Assembly: GCF_019175285.1 (NCBI RefSeq)
Contig: NC_056527.1
Coordinates: forward strand, 104,737,765 to 104,801,764
DNA length: 64,000 nucleotides
Reading direction: 5' to 3'
DNA from: Sceloporus undulatus
Taxonomy: Eukaryota > Chordata > Lepidosauria > Squamata > Phrynosomatidae
Below, in pieces: positions 10,001-16,567 of this stretch. Position 1 is the first letter of the stretch. The number at the start of each line of letters is the position of its first letter. The position numbers and the translations under genes were made by a program. Below the pieces are notes generated by a model. That model saw only the letters and a list, made by a program, of their open reading frames with translations. It had not been told where the DNA came from and ran no database searches.

Positions 10001-11586
10001 GAGAATGAAGGTGGCTAACAATGTATTTAAAACCAATACTGATTAAAACTACAAGAGCATCAATAAATGTATAAATTTATAAGGTTCATAACATTAAACA
10101 TTAAAAACATAAAAAGCTATTGAAAGACAGCCTTAAAAACAGCACCACACAGCATCAAAAGTCTATCCCAATCAGTTTCTCAAAGCCTTCTAGAAAAGAG
10201 TCAACTGCCATTCTGTCAGCTTCTGTATTTGCACTGGGTGGGGTATCATCTTCAAGCAGCAAAAATGGCTTGGGCAGCCCTATCCGGAGCATTGCAGGGC
10301 ATTACAGGAAATTGAAAGTGGCAGCTTGTGGTCATATATTTCAAGTTAAGGGCCCCCAAGAGTAGGCATTAACAGTTAAAGATGTTATCAGTGGAAACTT
10401 GAGGATATGGAGGGGATCAGAATCCTTGATCTGTAGAGAGATCTTATAGCACCTTTGAGACTAACTCAAAGAAAAAAGTTTTGTACACTTCAGCCTACTT
10501 CCTCAGATGCTTTTGCTAAGATTTGATCTTTCAAGATGTAACTCTTTACTTCATTCATGCATGCAAAACATTTTTTAGAAAATAATAATGCAGTTTTGTA
10601 CTCAATGCAGAAGACTTTTTGCATACACAGGCTTTTTCTAGAAAATTAACTTGCACAAAAAAGTGTTGTTGTTTGGCATAAAATCTTTTTGTTTTTGCAA
10701 GACCCCACTTTTTATGACACAAATAGTATCTTTTGCATATGATTTTTGCACAAGAATCACACTGTTTTGTGTAAACTAATTTTTGATGCAAAAAAAAAGT
10801 CACTAAGTGCAAAGAATTGTAGAGCTGTTCACTATTTTCTTGGCAGGATGTCTTGAGGTGTCATTGAATGCAAGAACATTTGCAATAATAATATCCATGT
10901 CAGTTTATTTTATTTGCTGCCTACAGAACTCAAGTGACCAGATGATGGATGGATATTTTGTAATTTTGTTTTTCCTACCAGGAAGGACCAGCTCTCGTTC
11001 CTCCTTAGAAGACATCTCTGCAGCCCACGATAGCCTGAACCATCAGCACCTCCCCAGTGATGCCACCTCCAAAGACTCAGAGTCCAGTAGTAAGATATCT
11101 GAGCATGACCAAAGATCCTCTCGAAACCTAAGTTGTAGTGGTTACTCTAGCCCAGCAAACCAGGCACCATCTTCATCCCAAACAGTCAATCAAGCGCTGT
11201 GTGCCTCAGAAGCTTCTGTTTGGTCATTGCCTTGCCCTGAGGAAGACAACCAATTGTCCTCAAAGCCCAAGACTCCACAGTTGATGCCTCGCCTGCTAGA
11301 ATCAAACAATGAGAAGCCACCTCTGATCCATATTCCTCACCCGGTGGCACCTTTGCCTCAGTCTGTCAATTGGAACTTGTCACTTTCCAGAACAGCCAAC
11401 TGGGTTGCACCTCCATTATGGGATTATGAAGTGTGGGCATCTGAGCGAAGTCTTGTGGGTAGCCAGGCCCAAGCCAATGGCAGGTGCCTCAGATGGAGAG
11501 GTGAGGACGAGTCCCACCACGTTGTGACGTATCTTGGAGAGGCTGCCCAGCCTGTCAAGGTCACATTGGTGAAATCCAGTTTTTAA
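933..11586 (+). CDS. PLEKHA4: PLEKHA4, 3' part of gene (eight exons, C-terminal 474 residues)
   Basis: The gene encodes a PH-domain adaptor of the PLEKHA4-7 (PEPP) family, which binds phosphoinositides through an N-terminal PH domain that lies outside this window. Exons seen: 933-1031, 1876-1978, 2093-2175, 3775-3922, 5176-5231, 6071-6232, 7746-7914 and 10982-11586. All have AG/GT borders and their phases (0-0, 0-1, 1-0, 0-1, 1-0, 0-0, 0-1, 1-stop) join into one frame of 474 codons ending in TAA. Family marks are a coiled-coil-like start (residues 1-70 of this part), the MSAQEQLIRMQRNQ segment that matches the MSxEEQLERMRRHQ block of PLEKHA proteins, and a VIQLSYALAAEA block. Placement upstream of HSD17B14 on the same strand, as in human, favours PLEKHA4 over its paralogs. 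The last 200 residues are Ser/Pro-rich and I recognise no domain there. Confidence 0.8.
1876..1978 (+). CDS. PLEKHA4: PLEKHA4 exon, coiled-coil continuation
   Basis: This exon of 103 nt enters in phase 0 and leaves in phase 1, with acceptor ttctttag and donor CAG|gtgctt. It encodes an Ala/Gln-rich helix followed by DLWRIHDILAGL, the second half of the predicted coiled coil. Confidence 0.75.
2093..2175 (+). CDS. PLEKHA4: PLEKHA4 exon, linker
   Basis: This exon of 83 nt runs from phase 1 to phase 0, with a strong polypyrimidine acceptor (tttctactgcag) and donor GAG|gtattg. It codes for a Pro/Ser-containing linker starting GASLAITPSLDS. The next exon is 1.6 kb away across an intron filled by a LINE-like fragment, a MITE and an inverted-repeat pair. 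Confidence 0.65.
2420..3395 (-). mobile_element. LINE-derived repeat with nested MITE
   Basis: Left part (2426-2630) and right part (3043-3395) are two pieces of one repeat also found at 23425-23985 in the other orientation and at 31970-32080. A family-1 MITE (2632-3041) splits it. The family is not assigned; the sequence resembles the 3' domain of a non-LTR retrotransposon. Confidence 0.5.
2632..3041. mobile_element. Palindromic MITE, family 1, carrying an inserted arm
   Basis: The arms catccacgctgcagaaataa and its complement near 3020 bracket the usual inner palindrome, which is interrupted at about 2745-2935 by a sequence whose inverted copy lies at 3440-3660. Confidence 0.6.
2745..3660. 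repeat. Inverted repeat pair in a PLEKHA4 intron
   Basis: Arm 1 (about 2745-2935) and arm 2 (about 3440-3660) are reverse complements with moderate divergence (for example ttcctggaatgaaaggtt against aacctttcattccatgaat). The 500-bp spacer holds the rest of a MITE and a LINE-like fragment. The transcript could form a long hairpin. Confidence 0.6.
3775..3922 (+). CDS. PLEKHA4: PLEKHA4 exon with tandem NAGNAG acceptor
   Basis: This exon of 148 nt (phase 0 to 1) encodes a low-complexity Ser/Pro/Glu stretch starting QSPPASSREQPG. The acceptor reads ccagcag, so splicing at 3775 or at 3778 would both keep the frame and differ by a single Gln. The donor is TGA|gtgagt; the TGA is split by the splice and is not read as a stop. 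Confidence 0.6.
4185..4425. mobile_element. Palindromic repeat, family 2
   Basis: The core is gacttaagtctac on both sides of cctcagatgcattt-like spacer, flanked by agcatgaactttcgtag and its complement, and by gttagtctgtagaatcag. Related copies are at 10420-10520, 26400-26545, 44540-44670, 57035-57440, 58290-58500 and 62591-63175. Confidence 0.6.
4425..4600 (-). mobile_element. tRNA-derived SINE
   Basis: On the minus strand, a tRNA-like head with box-B-type ggttTGAtTgCcc is followed by the body aacccaat and ends in a caacaa-rich tail at the left edge (ttgttgttgttt on the plus strand). Confidence 0.55.
5176..5231 (+). CDS. PLEKHA4: PLEKHA4 small exon
   Basis: This 56-nt exon (phase 1 to 0) completes an Asn codon with the previous exon and encodes HGSHTNILSKDAEPSIAK. 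It has acceptor ttctctccatag and donor AAG|gtacaa. It is too short to stand alone; it is supported because it exactly bridges the phases of its neighbours. Confidence 0.6.
5260..5395 (+). mobile_element. Degenerate Penelope-like terminal piece
   Basis: gcattctctgaagatg, gatgctggcgaaaca and the terminal aaaaacccacaaaaaac-type A-rich end match the right inverted piece at 56245-56346. It lies 30 bp downstream of the small PLEKHA4 exon 5176-5231. Confidence 0.55.
5396..6070. other. Intron sequence without recognised feature
   Basis: This AT-rich PLEKHA4 intron sequence contains no exon, repeat or motif that I can name. Confidence 0.4.
6071..6232 (+). CDS. PLEKHA4: PLEKHA4 exon with conserved MSxEEQL block
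   Basis: This exon of 54 codons (phase 0-0) has acceptor cacttctag and donor CGG|gtgggt. It contains RSGRMSAQEQLIRMQRNQ, the most conserved short block of PLEKHA4-7 downstream of the PH domain, then a basic helix (EAKRKAEAAQ) and SLGPWRDSLKR. This exon gives the strongest family identification. Confidence 0.8.
6933..7324. mobile_element. MITE with 19-bp terminal inverted repeats
   Basis: The left end ggggtcattcagac and the right end gtctgaataacccc are inverted repeats, extending imperfectly to about 19 bp. The 390-bp interior has no transposase. The superfamily is not determined. Confidence 0.55.
7746..7914 (+). CDS. PLEKHA4: PLEKHA4 exon, Pro-rich then VIQLSYALA helix
   Basis: This exon of 169 nt (phase 0 to 1) has acceptor ctctccttcag and donor CAG|gtacta. 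It opens with a Pro-rich run (PLPNTPPESSPKEG), then PPTPEWERQRVIQLSYALAA and a Gln run. It is GC-rich relative to the surrounding intron, as expected of a conserved exon. Confidence 0.75.
8030..8262. mobile_element. Fragmentary DNA-transposon-like repeats
   Basis: cctttctcagtcttttt and aaccctggaggaaccc look like a hAT-type nonautonomous repeat; acagtcagccctccaca at 8150 matches the end of the Tigger-like element at 36578. Confidence 0.35.
8263..9645. other. Intron sequence without recognised feature
   Basis: This is PLEKHA4 intron sequence between the repeat fragments at 8030-8262 and the Tigger-like element at 9648. Short open frames occur but lack splice signals or family resemblance. Confidence 0.4.
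9648..9881. mobile_element. Tigger/pogo-like MITE
   Basis: cacttggtatccactggggt and gtggatatggagggtcaa-type ends, with an inner ttcctcaagtccc block, resemble MER2-type Tigger ends known in vertebrates. Related copies are at 36578 and 54572. Confidence 0.5.
9882..10981. other. Intron with repeat fragments
   Basis: Contains a fragment resembling ttcattgatatcctgccttt repeats near 9960 and half of a family-2 palindrome at 10420-10520. No exon is supported before 10982; the open frame from 10807 to 10981 is intronic. Confidence 0.4.
10982..11586 (+). CDS. PLEKHA4: PLEKHA4 last coding exon
   Basis: This terminal exon starts after tttcctaccag; the first two bases complete a Gly codon with the phase-1 donor of the previous exon. 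It encodes about 201 residues ending VKVTLVKSSF and a TAA at 11584-11586. The segment is Ser-rich (SSRSSLEDISAAHDSLNHQH near its start), with several Trp in its last third, and no domain is recognisable. The open frame reads further upstream into intron, but the acceptor and phase set the start here. Confidence 0.75.
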
Positions 11587-11970
11587 TTCATATTTGTAGA
11601 GAAATATAAAAAATATAAGTCTTGCGGTGTGTTGAAGAAATAGGTAAAGGGCCATAGAGCTAGCAGTCTCAGATTGTCTGCTTCCATGTTCATCCCTTTG
11701 TGTAGCACTCCTAACAGTAGGTACTATTCCCCATTTTGTAACCTTGCTTTAAAATCCTTGTCTTAAATCCCAGGGGTCTAACTTGCAGAAGCACAGCAGA
11801 GAAGCACTCTTAAATGCAAGTTTCCAATCCAAGAATATCTATGCTTATTTGGTTATAAAAGCATATGAAATATATGAGCTATCCCATCTGTGTCACACTA
11901 AGCTTGTTTTACTAGGTATAGTGCTTTATGCTGAGTCTTCATTCCAATAGCCTTGGGAGCAAGCTGATTA

Positions 11971-12307
11971 CACTCATCCTTCCATATTTGCGGATTTTGA
12001 TTAATATGTTCCCTATAGGAATATCTGGGTCCTCCAATGCAACTCTGTGGTCAACTTTAACTAAAGGTTGCACTGAAAGACCTAGAGATTCCTAGAGAGA
12101 ACACTCCACTAGGCATTTGTAGTACCCCCAGTGCAGTTCTATGGTCAGTGTCTGTCGGACATTGGCCATAGAGTTGCACTGGAGGATCTAGAGATTCCTA
12201 GAGAGGTGTCCTCTCAGCTAAAAACATGGTGTTTTTGTTATTTGTTGTTTTTCCATATTCATGGGGTTTTTATGCTCCTAACCCTAGCCAATATGGAGGG
12301 ACAAGTG
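11971..12307. mobile_element. Tc1/mariner-type MITE with TA duplication
   Basis: The ends CACTCATCCTTCCATATTTG and its counterpart CCAATATGGAGGGACAAGTG are inverted repeats flanked on both sides by TA (11969-11970, 12308-12309). Inner repeats ctagagattcctagagag occur twice (near 12082 and 12190). Confidence 0.6.
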
Positions 12308-12555
12308 TAATTGTTAGTTCCATGTCCAGGGATACATGACAATTCTCATGTTGGCCCGCAGTTGGGAAATCTATATTCAGAACTCTGCATACCCAGAAAC
12401 TCAATGCTTTCTGTGTGAGTGAAACTGAGCCTGAGGTCAACAGGCTTGTTTAGGGTCACATAATGAATTTGGGAAACAGGTGTTAATCTAACATTCTATA
12501 CACAGGATAAATATTTAGCTCATTTTCCTAACTACGCTAACGGATGCTTTCTTTA

Positions 12556-12951
12556 TGGAGTTTATTCCATGCAGAAATGGGATTTAAATAGGTAAAATCC
12601 CGCAAAAGCAGGATCTTTTTCAGATGACATCAGGGGACATCCTGTACAGAAAGTGGACAAATCCCTCAAAAGCGGGGTTGTTTTCAGACAACACTGGGGG
12701 CACTGAGCATTAATCTGGCATTAACCCACACAGAAAGTGGACAAAATTGACTGCTTTTTACTGTAGAGATTTTCCTGAAAGTGAAAAGTGGCTGATTTTG
12801 TCCATGTGCGGGTTAATGTCAATTAACGCTCAATGCCCCCCCCCCCAGTGTGTTCGAAAAAAGATCCTGCTTTTGCAGGATTTTTCCGGGATTTAAATCC
12901 CATTTCTGCATGGGATTTGGGCACTTAGCCTCCCATGTGATAAACTCCTAT
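12556..12951. mobile_element. Long foldback MITE
   Basis: Left ggagtttat and atgcagaaatgggatttaaa mirror right atttaaatcccatttctgca and taaactcc. A second inner pair (aaagcaggatcttttt and aaaagatcctgctttt; cattaacccaca and gcgggttaatgt) makes nearly the whole 395 bp self-complementary. Confidence 0.65.
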
Positions 12952-13936
12952 TGTTGGGAAGCTCATACACAAGGAGAGGAACATGCATTCACATCTGCTT
13001 GCCTCTGCAGATGTCTGTTTTAACATTCATACATGCTTATTTTCTTTTGAGGCACATGGTACGGCTGCAGTATGATGTTTTGTGCTTTGTTGACAGATCT
13101 GCAGAAGTTTTTTGATTAAATTCACAAAGTTTATGTTAGTACTTTACCTTGAAGGCATGAAACAACTACAGCAAGAACTAGGTGTTACCCAATTTACAAA
13201 GATTTTTCTGGAGGCAACTGGTAATCTCTACAGAAGATCAGAGAAGTGGCTACTGAAAAGGCTTTGCATAACATTTTGCAGCTTTGATAAGAAAGGCAAG
13301 GACAGTAAATTTGAGAGGAGGGGTTATGCATGCTAGACATCTAGGCACGGTCATAAGTCTGGTACAGAGGCTTGCTCAGCATTTTAGGGCATGCCTATAT
13401 TGACATCTTTTCCTGCTTGCCTTGGCGTGGCTTTGCTTGGCCTCTCAGTCCCTTTGATACATTTTTAGTCTTTTCAGATTGCTCAACTATTGAATGGACC
13501 AGGTAACTTTTTAAAAAAGCGTCTAGCAGTTTGCTAAGTATGGGTACCCTGAAAAAAAGCAGTTTGACCTCTGCTTCCAGGCAGCTCAGCAGTAACTCAA
13601 AATTGTATAATGGCAGGAAAAGAAAGAAAAGACAAAGACGTCTATTATTGGGATGGGTGAGCTGGCATTGGGCATACAATTGAGGGTGATGGTGGGAAGA
13701 AAACAAATATTTGATCTAGGAGGAATGTTTTAGGCATTGGCTGTGCTGAGAAAGATGATTATGGGATATCTGTCCTGACAAGCAAGAGAGGTGTCTCCTA
13801 TAGTTTAGTCCTTGCAAAAAAGGATGTTCCAACTCCGATGCCCTTAAAACTTGGAACTGGATCATTGAACAGAGCAGGACAAAAAGATGGGGTGTGGATT
13901 AAGCAAACCATTTGTGAGTTTGTACAGGTTGCCAAC
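12952..13936. other. Intergenic sequence without recognised feature
   Basis: No gene, RNA or clear repeat is seen between the foldback MITE and the 5S-derived SINE. Confidence 0.4.
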
Positions 13937-14146
13937 GCCTGCATCAACACCAGATTCTGTCTGATCATGGAAGTTAAACAGGGCTAGCCCTGGTTTGCAT
14001 TTGAATGAGAGACCACCAACAAATACCAGGTGCTGTAGGGTATATTTCAAAGGGAGGAATTGGCAAAACACCTCTGAGTAATTCCTTGCTTAAGAAGACC
14101 CTATGAAATTCATAGTTGCCATAAATCAACAGGTGATTTGAAGGTA

Positions 14147-14148
<2 letters not shown>
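13937..14148 (+). mobile_element. 5S rRNA-derived SINE
   Basis: 13937-14040 aligns with 5S rRNA: gtctgatcatggaagttaaa, cagggctagccctggtttgc, gagagacc and ataccaggtgctgtag follow the 5S order, covering the internal control region. The 3' body (ttccttgcttaagaagaccc, then gatttgaagg) matches a tail also present at 63285-63385, and a CA microsatellite follows. Confidence 0.75.

Positions 14149-14184
<36 letters not shown>
14149..14184. repeat. (CA)n microsatellite
   Basis: About 18 CA units lie directly after the 5S-derived SINE tail. Confidence 0.9.
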
Positions 14185-14187
<3 letters not shown>

Positions 14188-15329
14188 TGCCAGGCACGGA
14201 CATATCCTTAGGCACAGAACAGCTAAAAAGAAGGAAGGAAGGAGGTGGTAGGAGAGAGAGTCTGGTGAGGTGATGGTGGAAGGTCATGGGGAAAGAGTGG
14301 GTTTTTTACGTTTGCCTCACTTTATCGCAATTGAAGCCAATCACAGTAGGATTAGAACTGGTTTCAAATGGGAACAACGGTCATATAACCTGATCAGTAA
14401 TTTGCTTTAAATCATAGTGGGAATGCAGTGAGTTAACGGAGCAGTCTCAACCCAGATGTGGCTAGATGGATACACTGTTCTGCCAAGGTGCCCATCTCCA
14501 GTTGCATCTTTACTTTCTGCAACCCTTAGCTCTGCAAAGGAATAGTTCCCTTCTCATTACAGTCCTCAATGGGAAACTGGAGTTGAGATTTAGCAAACTG
14601 CCCCCAAATAAGGACTGGGAAATCCCCCTTCACAAGACCTCTGCCCAAATCAAAAAAATTCAAGAGACCCCAAAGTGATACAGACTGAATGAGGCGCCGC
14701 TATTGGAATAGCTGCCCCCTGCACTGCAAAGGTAAATATTTCTGAATATGGGGGGCAATAGTGGGAGGAGGAAAGGGAGATTCCTGGATAGGTACTTGTT
14801 CCCACCTAAGGAAGTAACTGCTGCAATCTCCCCTTGTCTTTTTAACACTAGCTGCTTACCATCGTCTCATGTGTGATCAATTCCAATTTGTATATTCAAT
14901 AAACGTTTAACATGACACATCTCACGAGTCTTGGCCTTTTTATTTCAGAGCCCTGGCTTATTTGTCCATGCTTTCCTTTGTGTTTCTTTGATCACAATTA
15001 TGCTTTGTACTTCAAAGACTTTCTTCTAAACGAGAGGAAAAGAGCAATGGTAAGGCTTCAATTTCTTTGCACTTAATATTTCAGCTCTCCTGCAAAGAAC
15101 TCAGAGCAATGTGCCGTAATCTTTTCTTACTTCTGTGCCACCCCTATTCACACCAGCCCTGTGAGGTAGGCTGCGGCTGAGTGAGAATGTCCCAAAGTCA
15201 TCCAAAGAGCTTTATGGCTGCAGACTATGAGACATAGTCAACAGGATTTTTCAGTCAAATGCCCTTCAGATGTTTTGGACTACAATCTCTAGAGATAAAG
15301 CTGGGAATCGAACCCTGGTTTATGATATT
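14185..15329. other. Intergenic sequence without recognised gene
   Basis: Short open frames (for example 14466-14678) have no splice context or family resemblance. It contains the lone AATAAA at 14898. Confidence 0.4.
14898..14903 (+). terminator. Possible poly(A) signal AATAAA between PLEKHA4 and HSD17B14
   Basis: A canonical AATAAA is followed within about 30 bases by a T-rich stretch. It is 3.3 kb past the PLEKHA4 stop, with repeats in between, so assigning it to the PLEKHA4 3'UTR is only a guess. Confidence 0.2.
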
Positions 15330-15365
15330 GTCCAGTTCCTTCATAGTTGCCCTCTCCAATCTTAG

Positions 15366-15567
15366 GTCCAAAACACACTGCAGAAATAATCCAGTTTGAG
15401 ACTGCTTTAATTGCCCTGCCTCAGTGCTAGGGAATCCTGGGAACTGTAGTTTATTGTGGCACCAGAGAGCCCTGACAATGTCTCACCAAACTACAGATCC
15501 CAGAATTCCCTAGCATTGGGCCAGGGCAGGTAAAGCGGTCTCAAACTGGATTATGTGTTTTGGACCC
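15366..15567. mobile_element. Palindromic MITE, family 1, nested in a LINE-like fragment
   Basis: The ends tccaaaacacactgcagaaa and attatgtgttttggac are complementary. It lies between two pieces of the LINE-like repeat (gttccttcatagttgccc at 15338 and tcttctgatttcttgactgc at 15665), followed by a (TTG)n(TTA)n tract at 15574-15602. Confidence 0.65.
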
Positions 15568-15757
15568 TTGTTGTTGTTGTTATTATTATTATTATTATTA
15601 TTAACCTTTATTTATAAAGTGCTGTAAATTTACACAGCGCTGTACATATAATCTTTATAGTTTTCTTCTGATTTCTTGACTGCAGTCTCTCTTCTGCTCA
15701 CTCTGAAGGAAAATATGGGAACCCTTTTAACTATTTCAGTTTTCAACTTGTCTAGGA

Positions 15758-15930
15758 CTGTGTCCGCACTGCAGAAAATAATCCAGGTTGACACCATTTT
15801 AACTGCTGTGATTCAGTGCAACTCTGGGAATTGTAGTTGATTGTGGAACCAGACTTTTCTGACAGAGAAGGCTAAATATCTCACAAAACTACAATTCCCA
15901 GAATCCCACAGCATTAAAGTGGTGTTGTGC
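15758..15930. mobile_element. Palindromic MITE, family 1
   Basis: Arms ccgcactgcagaaaataatc and agcattaaagtggtgt; inner gggaattgtagttg and aaactacaattcccagaat. Confidence 0.6.
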
Positions 15931-15979
15931 AGGGAAGATACAGCCCTGGGGTTAATGTTTCAGGCTATAGGAAATTTAG

Positions 15980-16130
15980 GCCGCATCCACACTCCAGAAA
16001 TAATCCAGGCTGACACTTTAGATGTCACAGTTTAATGCTATGGAATCCTGGGATTTGTGTAGTTTGTGGTGGCACCAGAGCTCTCTGAGAGAGATGGTTA
16101 AATGCCCCACAAACTACAAATCCCACACTT
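15980..16130. mobile_element. Palindromic MITE, family 1, truncated, just upstream of HSD17B14
   Basis: Arms gcatccacactccagaaata and caaactacaaatcccacac; the right outer arm is missing. It ends about 210 bp before the ZNF143-like site of the HSD17B14 promoter. Confidence 0.6.
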
Positions 16131-16148
16131 AACATTTGTAGGTATATT

Positions 16149-16171
16149 ACACACACACACACATATATACC

Positions 16172-16211
<40 letters not shown>

Positions 16212-16214
16212 ATA
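16149..16214. repeat. (CA)n(TA)n(TG)n microsatellite
   Basis: CA, TA and TG units follow one another and form a near-perfect palindrome upstream of the HSD17B14 promoter. Confidence 0.9.
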
Positions 16215-16337
16215 GTTGTATAAATAAATAAATCCAAAATCTAAAACACTTCTTGTACCAAGCATTTGGGATAATAAGAGAGGGAGGCTCAACCTTAATT
16301 TTAACATTTTTTTCATTCCCCCACATAAAACCCTGGA

Positions 16338-16380
16338 CTACATTTCCCAGAGTGCCCCGTGCGAGAAACGCGCATGCGCA
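16338..16380 (+). promoter_or_regulatory. HSD17B14: HSD17B14 promoter: ZNF143-like site plus NRF1 palindrome
   Basis: ACTACATTTCCCAGAGTGC at 16338-16356 closely resembles the ZNF143/Staf motif (ACTACAATTCCCAGAATGC type). CGCGCATGCGCA at 16369-16380 is a perfect NRF1 palindrome. They sit about 100-140 bp upstream of the ATG at 16480 in a locally CpG-rich patch without an obvious TATA box. This pairing is typical of TATA-less housekeeping promoters. Transcription start is inferred to lie between about 16380 and 16470. Confidence 0.7.
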
Positions 16381-16479
16381 GTGCGCAGTGGGAGGGAAAC
16401 CACATGCTGCTGCTGCTGCTGAGTGTTTAAAAACCAGCTGGATGTGGAGAAACTGGTCAGAGCTGCGAGAACCGCTGTC

Positions 16480-16567
16480 ATGGCTTGTGGACTGCGATAC
16501 CCGGGGAAGGTGGTCATAGTGACAGGGGGCACCAGGGGGATCGGAGAAGGAATCCTGAGAGCCTTCG
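16480..16567 (+). CDS. HSD17B14: HSD17B14 exon 1
   Basis: The ATG at 16480 opens [19 protein letters not shown], the beta-1 strand and the glycine-rich cofactor loop. The human protein starts equally close to this loop, which supports the start choice. The donor TTCG|gtgagg leaves phase 1. Confidence 0.92.

Noticed and set aside
13937-14040. A functional 5S rRNA gene
   Set aside because: It is diverged throughout, lacks a T-run terminator at the proper place and is followed by a SINE tail.
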